DNA of 64,000 bases from Flavobacterium ustbae. GTDB lineage: Bacteria > Bacteroidota > Bacteroidia > Flavobacteriales > Flavobacteriaceae. Under the pieces are notes generated by a model. It saw only the letters and a program-made list of their open reading frames with translations, ran no database searches and had not been told where the DNA came from. Each line of letters begins with the position of its first letter. The first letter of the stretch is position 1. Below, in pieces: positions 16,581-24,316 of the stretch. The stretch spans positions 1 through 64,000 of the forward strand of contig NZ_RPOC01000011.1 in the NCBI RefSeq assembly GCF_003946915.1, written 5' to 3'. The position numbers and the translations under genes were made by a program.

Positions 16581-16835
16581 TTATTTTTTAGCGTGTTTAG
16601 CGTATTTAGTTTTGAATTTATCAATACGTCCTGCAGTATCAATAAGTTTAGATTTACCAGTATAAAAAGGGTGAGATGTTCTAGAAATCTCCATTTTTAC
16701 AACTGGATACTCAACTCCGTCAACTTCAATTGTTTCTTTTGTATCTGCAGTAGATTTAGTGATAAAAACTTCGTCGTTAGACATGTCTTTAAACGCAACT
16801 AATCTGTAATTTTCTGGGTGAATTCCTTTTTTCAT
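16581..16835 (-). CDS. rpmE2: 50S ribosomal protein L31, type B
   Basis: The 84-residue sequence starts [20 protein letters not shown] and has the [21 protein letters not shown] block (about 51-71) diagnostic of L31. It lacks the CxxC zinc-binding cysteines, so it is the longer zinc-independent B form (RpmE2/YkgM type). L31 bridges the two ribosomal subunits at the central protuberance. In Bacteroidota this form is usually the only L31, not a zinc-starvation spare. A well-formed promoter lies about 120 bases upstream and a strong terminator follows, so it is transcribed alone. Confidence 0.95.
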   Translation of the reverse strand: MKKGIHPENYRLVAFKDMSNDEVFITKSTADTKETIEVDGVEYPVVKMEISRTSHPFYTGKSKLIDTAGRIDKFKTKYAKHAKK

Positions 16836-16952
16836 CTTTTCTTTTATTTATTGTTTTAGAGCATTTTCATTTTGAAGCTTTTTCATGGTTAGAAAAAGGT
16901 ATAAATAAGCAATACTCTTTTTTGTTTAAAAATTTAATTATTTTTGAGTGTG

Positions 16953-16981
16953 CAAATTTACAATTCTTTTTTAATAAACAA
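16953..16981 (-). promoter_or_regulatory. Promoter of rpmE2
   Basis: On the minus strand TTG (16979-16981), 18 bases, then TAAATTTG (16953-16960) match the Bacteroidota -33/-7 consensus. The predicted transcript would have a leader of about 110 bases before the L31 start codon. Confidence 0.55.
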
Positions 16982-17084
16982 ACAGTTAGCTTACTTTTTT
17001 TTAGTTTATTTCGAAAAGCTTTTTTTATATCTGATTATAGTGGGAATTACTATATTTGTGGATTAATTTTAAACATATCGAAAT

Positions 17085-17615
17085 ATGATTAATGAAGTTA
17101 TAAAAAAGAATGGAGTTACTTATGGTGTAATGATCGGAATTGCATCGGCTTTGGTTACCGCTACAATCTACGCTGTTGATTTAAACTTATTTACAGCTTG
17201 GTGGATGGGAATACTAGGACTTGTAATAAGTCTAACCATTAGTATTATCATGCTTTCTAAAACTAAGAAAGAATTAAACGGCGTTTTTCCTTTCAAAGAT
17301 GCTTTTACTACTTATTTTATAGCTGCAGTAATTGGTATTTTAATATCTACAACTTTCAATATTGTATTATTTAATGTTATTGATCCAGGTGCAAAAGACA
17401 CTTTGAGCGAAATTATGATTAAATATACTGTTGGTATGATGCAGAAATTTGGCACACCGGCATCAGCAATTAATGAAGCTGTTGCTAAAATGAAAGAAAC
17501 CAATCCGTATTCTACTTTTGAACTACTAAAGGGATCTGTTTTTGCTATCGTGATCAGTGCTATTTTCGGATTAATTTTTGCAGCATTTTTTAAAAGCAAA
17601 TCTACACAAGAATAA
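17085..17615 (+). CDS. DUF4199 family membrane protein
   Basis: This 176-residue protein has four hydrophobic segments (about 12-30, 35-53, 72-98 and 148-170), with a long loop between the third and fourth. The pattern and the FPFKDAFTTYFIAAVIG region fit DUF4199, a Bacteroidota inner-membrane family without known function. A TATATTTG -7 element is at 17051-17058. The stop is only 8 bases before the GT2 gene, so the two are co-transcribed, an arrangement I recall as common in the group. Confidence 0.8.
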   Translation: MINEVIKKNGVTYGVMIGIASALVTATIYAVDLNLFTAWWMGILGLVISLTISIIMLSKTKKELNGVFPFKDAFTTYFIAAVIGILISTTFNIVLFNVIDPGAKDTLSEIMIKYTVGMMQKFGTPASAINEAVAKMKETNPYSTFELLKGSVFAIVISAIFGLIFAAFFKSKSTQE

Positions 17616-17623
17616 AAATATAA

Positions 17624-18580
17624 ATGAATTTATCTATACTTATACCGCTTCTAAACGAGGAGGAATCACTTAAAGAACTTTATACTTGGATCATTAAAGT
17701 GATGCAGTCTAACAATTACTCTTATGAAATCATTTTTGTAGATGATGGTAGTACAGATAATTCTTGGCAGATTATTGAAGGCTTTTCTAACGAAAACCCA
17801 AATGTAAAAGGGATTCGCTTCATGAAAAACTTCGGAAAATCTCAAGCTTTACACGCTGGTTTTGCAAAAGCAAAAGGGGATGTTATCATTACTATGGATG
17901 CCGATTTGCAAGACAGCCCAGACGAAATTCCTGAATTGTATGAAATGATTATAACTCAGAAATTCGATTTGGTTTCGGGATGGAAAAAGAAACGTTACGA
18001 CTCTGTTGTGGCAAAAAATCTTCCTTCAAAATTATTTAACTGGGCCGCTAGAAAAACTTCTGGTGTTGAGTTAAACGATTTTAATTGCGGATTGAAAGCC
18101 TACAAAAATGTCGTGGTAAAAAACATCGAAGTTTCTGGAGAAATGCACCGTTACATTCCAGTTTTGGCAAAAAATGCCGGGTTTGCAAAAATTGGCGAAA
18201 AAGTCGTGATTCACCAAGCGAGAAAATATGGTGAAACTAAATTTGGAATGGAACGTTTTATAAACGGTTTTCTGGATTTGATTACCATTTGGTTTTTATC
18301 GAGATTCGGAAAAAGACCTATGCACTTATTTGGTGCTATGGGTTCTGTAATGTTCATCATCGGATTTTTAGCTGCGGGATACATTGGGGTTTCTAAACTT
18401 TACCATATGTACACTGGAATGAAATATACTTTAGTGACAAATAATCCGTGGTTTTATATTGCTTTAACAACTATGATTCTTGGCACTCAATTATTTTTAG
18501 CAGGCTTCTTGGGAGAAATAATCCTTAGAACCAAAAGCAATGAAGCACGCTACAAAGTGGCTAGAGAGGTTAATTTCTAA
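17624..18580 (+). CDS. Family 2 glycosyltransferase, GtrB/ArnC-like, membrane-bound
   Basis: The 318-residue protein opens with LSILIPLLNEEESL, then VDDGSTDNSW (about 39-48) and the metal-binding DADLQDSPDEIPE (about 92-104), the hallmarks of polyprenyl-phosphate glycosyltransferases. HQARKYGETKFG (about 192-203) is the conserved region before the membrane part. Two C-terminal hydrophobic segments (about 230-257 and 274-298) fit the membrane anchor of the dolichol-P-mannose synthase/GtrB group. Such enzymes load a sugar onto a lipid carrier for later transfer to envelope glycans. The sugar is unknown. It is second in an operon with DUF4199. Confidence 0.85.
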   Translation: MNLSILIPLLNEEESLKELYTWIIKVMQSNNYSYEIIFVDDGSTDNSWQIIEGFSNENPNVKGIRFMKNFGKSQALHAGFAKAKGDVIITMDADLQDSPDEIPELYEMIITQKFDLVSGWKKKRYDSVVAKNLPSKLFNWAARKTSGVELNDFNCGLKAYKNVVVKNIEVSGEMHRYIPVLAKNAGFAKIGEKVVIHQARKYGETKFGMERFINGFLDLITIWFLSRFGKRPMHLFGAMGSVMFIIGFLAAGYIGVSKLYHMYTGMKYTLVTNNPWFYIALTTMILGTQLFLAGFLGEIILRTKSNEARYKVAREVNF

Positions 18581-18702
18581 ATACCTTAATCTCTGAATTA
18601 TTTTATATCTTTTTTTTTAATTAAGGCACAAAATTATTGCATACAGCACCTGTAGCCCTTGATAAAAAATTATTTTTAGAATAAACATAAAACGAAATTT
18701 AA

Positions 18703-20430
18703 ATGAATATAGCACCTAATATATTAAATGCTGTAAATGAATGGCTAACTCCAACATTTGACCAAGAAACGCAAGCTGCAGTTAAGGAATTAATGACCAC
18801 TTCTCCAAAAGAATTGGAGGAGAGTTTTTACAAAAACCTAGAGTTTGGAACTGGAGGTATGCGTGGCGTTATGGGTATTGGAAACAACAGAATCAACAAA
18901 TATACGCTTGGAAAAAATACTCAGGGATTATCTGATTACTTGCACCAAGTTTTTCCAAACGAAACTTTAAAAGTAGCCATTGCTTACGACTGCCGCCACA
19001 ATAGTAATACGCTGGCAAAAGTGGTAGCCGATGTTTTCTCTGCAAACGGAATTCAGGTTTATTTGTTTTCAGATTTAAGACCGACTCCAGAATTATCTTT
19101 TGCTCTTAAACATTTAAAATGCCAGTGCGGAATTGTTTTAACAGCTTCTCACAATCCGCCAGAATATAATGGCTATAAAGTATATTGGCAAGATGGCGGA
19201 CAAATTGTTCCTCCGCAAGACAAAGAAATTGTCAACGTAATTGAAAGTTTAGGCTATGACAAAATCAAATTTAATGCAAACGAAAGCCTGATTCAGTACA
19301 TTGATACCGAAATAGACAAAGCTTTTATAAAATCGTCTATCGAAAACGCAAGTTTTAATACTCCAGCTGAAGCCAAAGACAATCTTCATATTGTTTTTAC
19401 TTCATTGCACGGAACTTCTATAAAATCTATTCCAGATACTTTATCGCAAGCTGGATATAAAAATGTACATATTGTTCCAGAACAAGCTGTTCCAGACGGA
19501 AATTTCCCGACTGTAAAATCTCCAAACCCAGAAGAACCAGAAGCTTTAACAATGGCTTTGGCTTTGGCAGACAAAACAAACTCTGACATTGTTGTTGGTA
19601 CAGATCCTGACTGCGACCGTTTAGGAGTTGCCGTTCGTAATAACGAAGGCAAAATGATTTTACTGAACGGAAATCAGACTATGGTTTTAATGACTTCTTT
19701 CTTATTGAAACAATGGAAAAAAGCAGGCAAACTAAACGGAAAACAATTTGTTGGATCTACAATTGTTTCCACTCCAATGATGATGGAATTGGCTTCAAGC
19801 TACGGTGTTGAATGCAAAGTTGGATTAACTGGATTTAAATGGATTGCAAAAATGATCGTAGATTTTCCTGAACTGCAATTTATCGGAGGCGGTGAAGAAA
19901 GTTTTGGATTTATGGTTGGAGACGCCGTTAGAGATAAAGATGCTGTTGCCGCTACCCTATTAATCTGCGAAGTTGCCGCTCAAGCTAAAGCAGCTGGAAG
20001 TTCTGTTTACAAAGAACTTTTACAGCTTTATGTTGAAAATGGTTTCTACAAAGAATTCTTAGTTTCATTGACTAAAAAAGGAATGGAAGGCTTACAAGAA
20101 ATCAACCAAATGATGATTGATTTGCGCGAGAATCCTCTAAAAGAAATCAACGGACAAAGAGTGGTTATGGTTGAAGACTACCAATCTTCTATTGCTTTAA
20201 ACCTATTAGATGGTTCAGAATCGACAATGGATATTCCGAAATCGAATGTATTGATTTATTACACAGAAGACGGATCAAAAATTTGCGCAAGACCAAGCGG
20301 AACTGAGCCTAAAATTAAATTCTACATCAGTGTAAATGCAGAAATCGAATCGGTTTCAGATTTTGACGAAGCAGAAAAATTCTTAGACGGAAAAATCAAG
20401 AATATTATTGCAGATATGCAATTGAATTAA
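18703..20430 (+). CDS. Alpha-D-phosphohexomutase (phosphoglucomutase/phosphomannomutase)
   Basis: The 575-residue enzyme has all four mutase signatures: TASHNPPEYNGYK with the phosphoserine (about 147-159), the magnesium loop GTDPDCDRLG (about 299-308), the sugar-binding GGGEESFGF (near 400) and the phosphate-binding RPSGTEPKIKFY (near 529). The length and the FGTGGMRG start fit the PgcA-like long group, which interconverts glucose-1- and 6-phosphate or the mannose forms. It supplies sugar-1-phosphates for nucleotide sugars. It stands alone, with a 19-base-arm palindrome just after its stop. Confidence 0.9.
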   Translation: MNIAPNILNAVNEWLTPTFDQETQAAVKELMTTSPKELEESFYKNLEFGTGGMRGVMGIGNNRINKYTLGKNTQGLSDYLHQVFPNETLKVAIAYDCRHNSNTLAKVVADVFSANGIQVYLFSDLRPTPELSFALKHLKCQCGIVLTASHNPPEYNGYKVYWQDGGQIVPPQDKEIVNVIESLGYDKIKFNANESLIQYIDTEIDKAFIKSSIENASFNTPAEAKDNLHIVFTSLHGTSIKSIPDTLSQAGYKNVHIVPEQAVPDGNFPTVKSPNPEEPEALTMALALADKTNSDIVVGTDPDCDRLGVAVRNNEGKMILLNGNQTMVLMTSFLLKQWKKAGKLNGKQFVGSTIVSTPMMMELASSYGVECKVGLTGFKWIAKMIVDFPELQFIGGGEESFGFMVGDAVRDKDAVAATLLICEVAAQAKAAGSSVYKELLQLYVENGFYKEFLVSLTKKGMEGLQEINQMMIDLRENPLKEINGQRVVMVEDYQSSIALNLLDGSESTMDIPKSNVLIYYTEDGSKICARPSGTEPKIKFYISVNAEIESVSDFDEAEKFLDGKIKNIIADMQLN

Positions 20431-20438
20431 TTCTACAA

Positions 20439-20477
20439 ATTTTAAATTGTGCAGACAATGTCTGCACAATTTAAAAT
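20439..20477. repeat. 39-base near-perfect palindrome (19-base arms)
   Basis: ATTTTAAATTGTGCAGACA at 20439-20457 and its exact reverse complement at 20459-20477 surround a single base. It starts 9 bases after the mutase stop. No U-run follows, so it is either an unusual 3'-end hairpin or a dispersed palindromic element. Confidence 0.7.
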
Positions 20478-20660
20478 CTACTAATCAAGGCTCTGGCATC
20501 CATTTTTTAAATGTTGACCAGAGTTTTTTTATAAAAAAAACTAAAAAGAAATTGAAAACACCTCAATTGGATTAATTTTGTCCCTACAAAAATAAACATC
20601 GAAAATCTCAAAACTTTGTGAGAGATTTTTAAAAGCCAAAAAAATAACACCCAAAAATAA

Positions 20661-22490
20661 ATGAGTACTTTCAAAAAAATAGTTCCTTTTATATATCCGT
20701 ATAAAAAATATGCATTCTTAAATATCTTTTTCAATATTTTGTATGCACTTTTCAGCACACTATCTTTTGTTGCCTTAATTCCGATGCTTCAAGTTTTATT
20801 CGAAAAAGGAAAAAAAATCACAACTGAACCTGTATATCAAGGTATATTCAAAATAAAAGAATATGGCGAGAATTATTTAGCATACTACATTACAACTTCG
20901 CAGCAGAATAATGAACCTGGCTATGTCTTAGCGGTAATGGTTACTATTATAATCTCAATCTTTTTATTAAAAAACTTAGCCGATTATCTGGCCATGTTTT
21001 TTATTAATTTCTTAAGAAATGGTGTTTTAAGAGATATGCGTAATGCGTTATACAAAAAAACACTAGAACTCCCTTTGGCTTTTTATTCTGAAAAAAGAAA
21101 GGGAGATGTTATTTCCAGAATTTCTGCCGATGTAAATGAGGTGCAAACTTCCTTTTTAGCCATTTTAGAGCTTATTGTAAAAGAACCTTTAACGATTATA
21201 TTTACGATTACAACAATGCTTATCATTAGTGTCAAACTGACTTTGTTTGTATTCATTTTTATTCCTGTTTCAGGGTATATTATTTCATTAATCGGAAAAC
21301 AGCTTAAAAAGCAATCTTCAAAAGCTCAGCAGGAACAAGGACACTTTTTATCTACAATCGAAGAAACCATCGGTGGATTAAAAGTTGTAAAAGGTTATAA
21401 TTCTGAAAATTACTTTAATACTGTTTTCCAAAACTCCACAGAACGTTTTTTCAAATTATCAAACAGTATTGGAAATCGTCAAAATTTAGCATCACCAGCA
21501 AGTGAATTTATGGGAATTACTGTCATTGCTATTTTACTTTGGTATGGAGGCCAAATGGTATTAATAGACAAAACTCTTGACGGGCCTTCTTTTATTGCTT
21601 ACATGGGATTGGCGTACAATATTCTAACTCCGGCCAAAGCTATTTCTAAAGCTTCTTATGGAGTGAAAAGAGGAAATGCCGCTGCAGAACGTGTTCTTGA
21701 AATTCTAGAACAGGAAAACACAATTGCATCTAAAGAAAATGCCGTTGAAAAAACAACTTTTGATGACACTATCAGCGTTCAAAATGTAAACTTTAAATAT
21801 GAAGAAGAAACCGTTTTAAAGGACTTTTCGCTTCAAATTAAAAAAGGACAAACTGTTGCTTTGGTTGGGCAATCTGGAAGTGGAAAAAGTACTATTGCAA
21901 ATTTATTAACTCGTTTTTATGATGTGAATGACGGAACAATTTCGATTGACGGAATCAACATTAAAGACATGAATCTGCATTCACTTCGCAGTTTGATGGG
22001 CTTGGTTACACAAGACAGCATTTTATTTAATGACACCATTAAAGCAAATATTGCTTTAGGGAAATTAGATGCAACTGATGACGAAATTATCGAAGCATTG
22101 AAAATTGCCAATGCTTACGAATTTGTAAAAGAGCTGCAGCATGGAATTTATACTAATATAGGAGACAGCGGAAACAAGCTTTCTGGAGGACAAAAACAGC
22201 GTTTATCAATTGCTCGTGCCGTATTGAAAAACCCTCCGATTATGATTTTGGACGAAGCAACATCGGCATTGGATACAGAAAGTGAAAAATTTGTTCAGGT
22301 TGCGCTTGAAAATATGATGCAGAATAGAACTTCGATCGTAATTGCGCACCGACTTTCTACCATTCAAAAAGCAGATGTGATTGTCGTAATGCAAAAAGGT
22401 AAAATCGTTGAACAGGGAACACACGAAGAGTTAATCGCGCTCAACGGAACTTATAATAAATTGGTTACTATGCAGTCTTTTGAATCGTAA
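20661..22490 (+). CDS. ABC exporter, MsbA-like (fused permease and ATPase)
   Basis: The 609-residue half-transporter has six membrane segments in its first 330 residues and an ATPase domain after. Walker A is GQSGSGKST (about 403-411), the signature is LSGGQKQRLS (about 506), Walker B runs into ILDEATSAL (about 530), and the switch histidine is in IVIAHRLST. The NFLRNGVLRDMRNALYKKTLELPLAFYSEKRKGD region is typical of the MsbA/lipid-exporter group. It probably forms a homodimer flipping a lipid or lipid-linked sugar. The start follows a spaced leader. It is not near other lipid A genes, so the substrate stays open. Confidence 0.85.
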   Translation: MSTFKKIVPFIYPYKKYAFLNIFFNILYALFSTLSFVALIPMLQVLFEKGKKITTEPVYQGIFKIKEYGENYLAYYITTSQQNNEPGYVLAVMVTIIISIFLLKNLADYLAMFFINFLRNGVLRDMRNALYKKTLELPLAFYSEKRKGDVISRISADVNEVQTSFLAILELIVKEPLTIIFTITTMLIISVKLTLFVFIFIPVSGYIISLIGKQLKKQSSKAQQEQGHFLSTIEETIGGLKVVKGYNSENYFNTVFQNSTERFFKLSNSIGNRQNLASPASEFMGITVIAILLWYGGQMVLIDKTLDGPSFIAYMGLAYNILTPAKAISKASYGVKRGNAAAERVLEILEQENTIASKENAVEKTTFDDTISVQNVNFKYEEETVLKDFSLQIKKGQTVALVGQSGSGKSTIANLLTRFYDVNDGTISIDGINIKDMNLHSLRSLMGLVTQDSILFNDTIKANIALGKLDATDDEIIEALKIANAYEFVKELQHGIYTNIGDSGNKLSGGQKQRLSIARAVLKNPPIMILDEATSALDTESEKFVQVALENMMQNRTSIVIAHRLSTIQKADVIVVMQKGKIVEQGTHEELIALNGTYNKLVTMQSFES

Positions 22491-22514
22491 GAGAAAAATC
22501 ATAACCAAATTAAG

Positions 22515-22568
22515 AAACACAGATTAAGGAAATATTAAAACTCGGTTTAATTTCTTTAATCTGTGTTT
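22515..22568. repeat. Inverted repeat with AAACACAGATTAA ends
   Basis: AAACACAGATTAA (22515-22527) and TTAATCTGTGTTT (22556-22568) are perfect 13-base ends, with AGGAAAT/ATTTC extending the match inward. It sits between the ABC exporter and the DUF2971 gene and may end the former's transcript. It belongs to the same family as 14922-14998. Confidence 0.6.
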
Positions 22569-22619
22569 ATTTTTATAACTTTAGGTGAGTTAAAGAATAA
22601 ATCGTTTAATCTCACAAAA

Positions 22620-23321
22620 ATGTATCTTAACAACCCCAACATTACTCTTCCTGAAGATCCTAACACTATCGTTTGGAAATATTTGGACTTATCTAAATTT
22701 CTTGATTTATTGCTTTCGAAAAAACTTTTTATGTCTCGTTCAGATAAATTTGAAGACCAATATGAAGGCACTTTTAGCGAACCTACTTATGAAGAGATTA
22801 AAAAGCTCGCTACTGACAATCCTGACTTTTTAAAATACTATAAAACGCATCGCGAACAAGTTGCCATAAGCAGCTGGCATATTAACGAATACGAATCTTT
22901 TGCTATGTGGCAGATTTTTACTCAAAATAGCGAAGGTTTAGCTATTCAATCTACAATTGGAAGATTGCAGAAAGCATTAAAACCTGAAAATAATTTCGAC
23001 CAATTCATCGGCGAGGTTAATTACATCGATTACAGAAAAGAATACATTCCATTTGATGACTTATTTTTCCCTTTTTTGTTCAAAAGAAAAAGCTTTCAAT
23101 ACGAACGTGAAGTCCGCATTTTGACCGACACTTCCAAAAGCGACATCAAACTAAACGACGGACTAAAAATTAACGTAGATATTAATCAATTAATTGAAAA
23201 GATATACATTCATCCAAAATCTGAAAACTGGTATAAAAAGCTGGTAATCGAATTGGTTGAACGCTTGGATTTTGGTTTTGAAATTGAGAAATCGGATCTA
23301 GAAAGTGATATTTTGATTTAA
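22620..23321 (+). CDS. DUF2971 family protein
   Basis: From ATG 22620 the protein has 233 residues. An upstream GTG at 22563 lies inside the palindrome before it and is unlikely. The opening WKYLDLSKFLDLLLSKKLFMSRSDKFEDQYEG and the later ISSWHINEYESFAMWQIFTQNSEGLAIQST (about 87-116) match DUF2971, a widespread family of unknown function sometimes found among accessory or stress genes. YEREVRIL near 160 is also conserved. There is no signal peptide. The stop codon is part of a long inverted repeat shared with the convergent lipoprotein gene. Confidence 0.8.
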   Translation: MYLNNPNITLPEDPNTIVWKYLDLSKFLDLLLSKKLFMSRSDKFEDQYEGTFSEPTYEEIKKLATDNPDFLKYYKTHREQVAISSWHINEYESFAMWQIFTQNSEGLAIQSTIGRLQKALKPENNFDQFIGEVNYIDYRKEYIPFDDLFFPFLFKRKSFQYEREVRILTDTSKSDIKLNDGLKINVDINQLIEKIYIHPKSENWYKKLVIELVERLDFGFEIEKSDLESDILI

Positions 23322-23510
23322 GGTTCTGAGGTGCTAAGCTTCAAAGGTTTTTTTAGCCACAGATTAAAAGATTAGAATGATTTTTTACTTTCATTAAATG
23401 AAAAAAAGCGGATGGAAAATTTTTTTAAAATTTCCATCCGCTTTTTTCTATTTCTCTTTTACTCTTCTCAAAACTTTTGAACCCTTGAAGCTTAGCACCT
23501 CAGAACCTTA
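23319..23510. repeat. 26-base perfect inverted repeat spanning two convergent stop codons
   Basis: The left arm, 23319-23344, starts with the TAA of the DUF2971 gene and reads TAAGGTTCTGAGGTGC and on to CTTCAA. The right arm, 23485-23510, is its exact reverse complement and ends with the TAA of the minus-strand lipoprotein gene. The core GGTTCTGAGGT-GCTAAG recurs in broken form at 42306-42478. Confidence 0.75.
23401..23447. terminator. Strong bidirectional terminator
   Basis: GCGGATGGAAA (408-418 of the 23 kb block) pairs with TTTCCATCCGC (431-441), flanked by A-runs and T-runs on both strands. It is centred inside the stop-to-stop inverted repeat and serves both convergent genes. Confidence 0.85.
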
Positions 23511-24227
23511 AATAGGCTTATACGCCTTAACCTCCCATTTTTTAGAAGCCAAATCTATATAATTATAGTGCAATACATCGTTTTTATCAAACTGACCATT
23601 TTGGTTGGTGTCTTCAATTGTTCTAAAATACAAACGGTTTTTAGACTCAATTAAACTCCAATCTACCAGTTCTTCTAAATCAGCCGAAACTTTTGTGAAG
23701 TTTTCTCCACTGATATCACTTAAGTATAAAGTTTTGATATCGCTCGTATCAATTTTTCCGTCTTTGTTGGTATCAGAATCTGTTAGTGTGTAAACCATAA
23801 CATTATTATGTGTTCTATCTGCAACGGTTTTTAAATAAGTAGCAGTTAAAATTAAAATTGGCTTATCTGATAATGGACGTATAGAATCGGAGTCTACTTT
23901 TTGGAATTTCAGATTTTGCAGATAACCCGTAATTTCATATTCACCTAAATTAGAAATTGTAAAACTCACATCATTTACACTAGAAGAACCAAATCTTGCT
24001 TTTGAACCTCGCTCATAAACTCTTAAATCTCCAACTGGGTGAATCAAGTAATCCGTTCCTTCCATTTGAATAGGAAGATCGGCAATTTCGATTTGTGTAG
24101 AATCTGCTTTTGTGACACTTACTTTATTTGAAGCGCCATAACTTACTTTTGGCTTTTGAACCTCTTCTCGACAGCTAATTACCGTTCCGACAAGTATAAC
24201 GGCGATATATTTAAAATACTTTTTCAT
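23508..24227 (-). CDS. Lipoprotein with two EF-hand/dockerin-like loops
   Basis: This 239-residue protein has a lipoprotein signal ending VISC (cysteine at about 19), so it should be anchored in a membrane facing the periplasm or surface. Near residues 150-163 is DSDTNKDGKIDTSD and near 205-217 DTNQNGQFDKND, both fitting the D-x-N/D-x-D/N-G-x-I/F-x-x-x-D calcium loop of EF-hands or dockerins. The remainder is beta-rich (FTISNLGEYEITGYLQNL) and not of a family I can name. Calcium binding is inferred. It stands alone and is convergent with the DUF2971 gene. Confidence 0.65.
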   Translation of the reverse strand: MKKYFKYIAVILVGTVISCREEVQKPKVSYGASNKVSVTKADSTQIEIADLPIQMEGTDYLIHPVGDLRVYERGSKARFGSSSVNDVSFTISNLGEYEITGYLQNLKFQKVDSDSIRPLSDKPILILTATYLKTVADRTHNNVMVYTLTDSDTNKDGKIDTSDIKTLYLSDISGENFTKVSADLEELVDWSLIESKNRLYFRTIEDTNQNGQFDKNDVLHYNYIDLASKKWEVKAYKPI

Positions 24228-24316
24228 CTATAATGGTTATATACGATTATCAAATATACTATTTTTGATTGTATTTTTTGTTTTTATTGAATTTTATACA
24301 CTTTAAGAAAGCGAGA

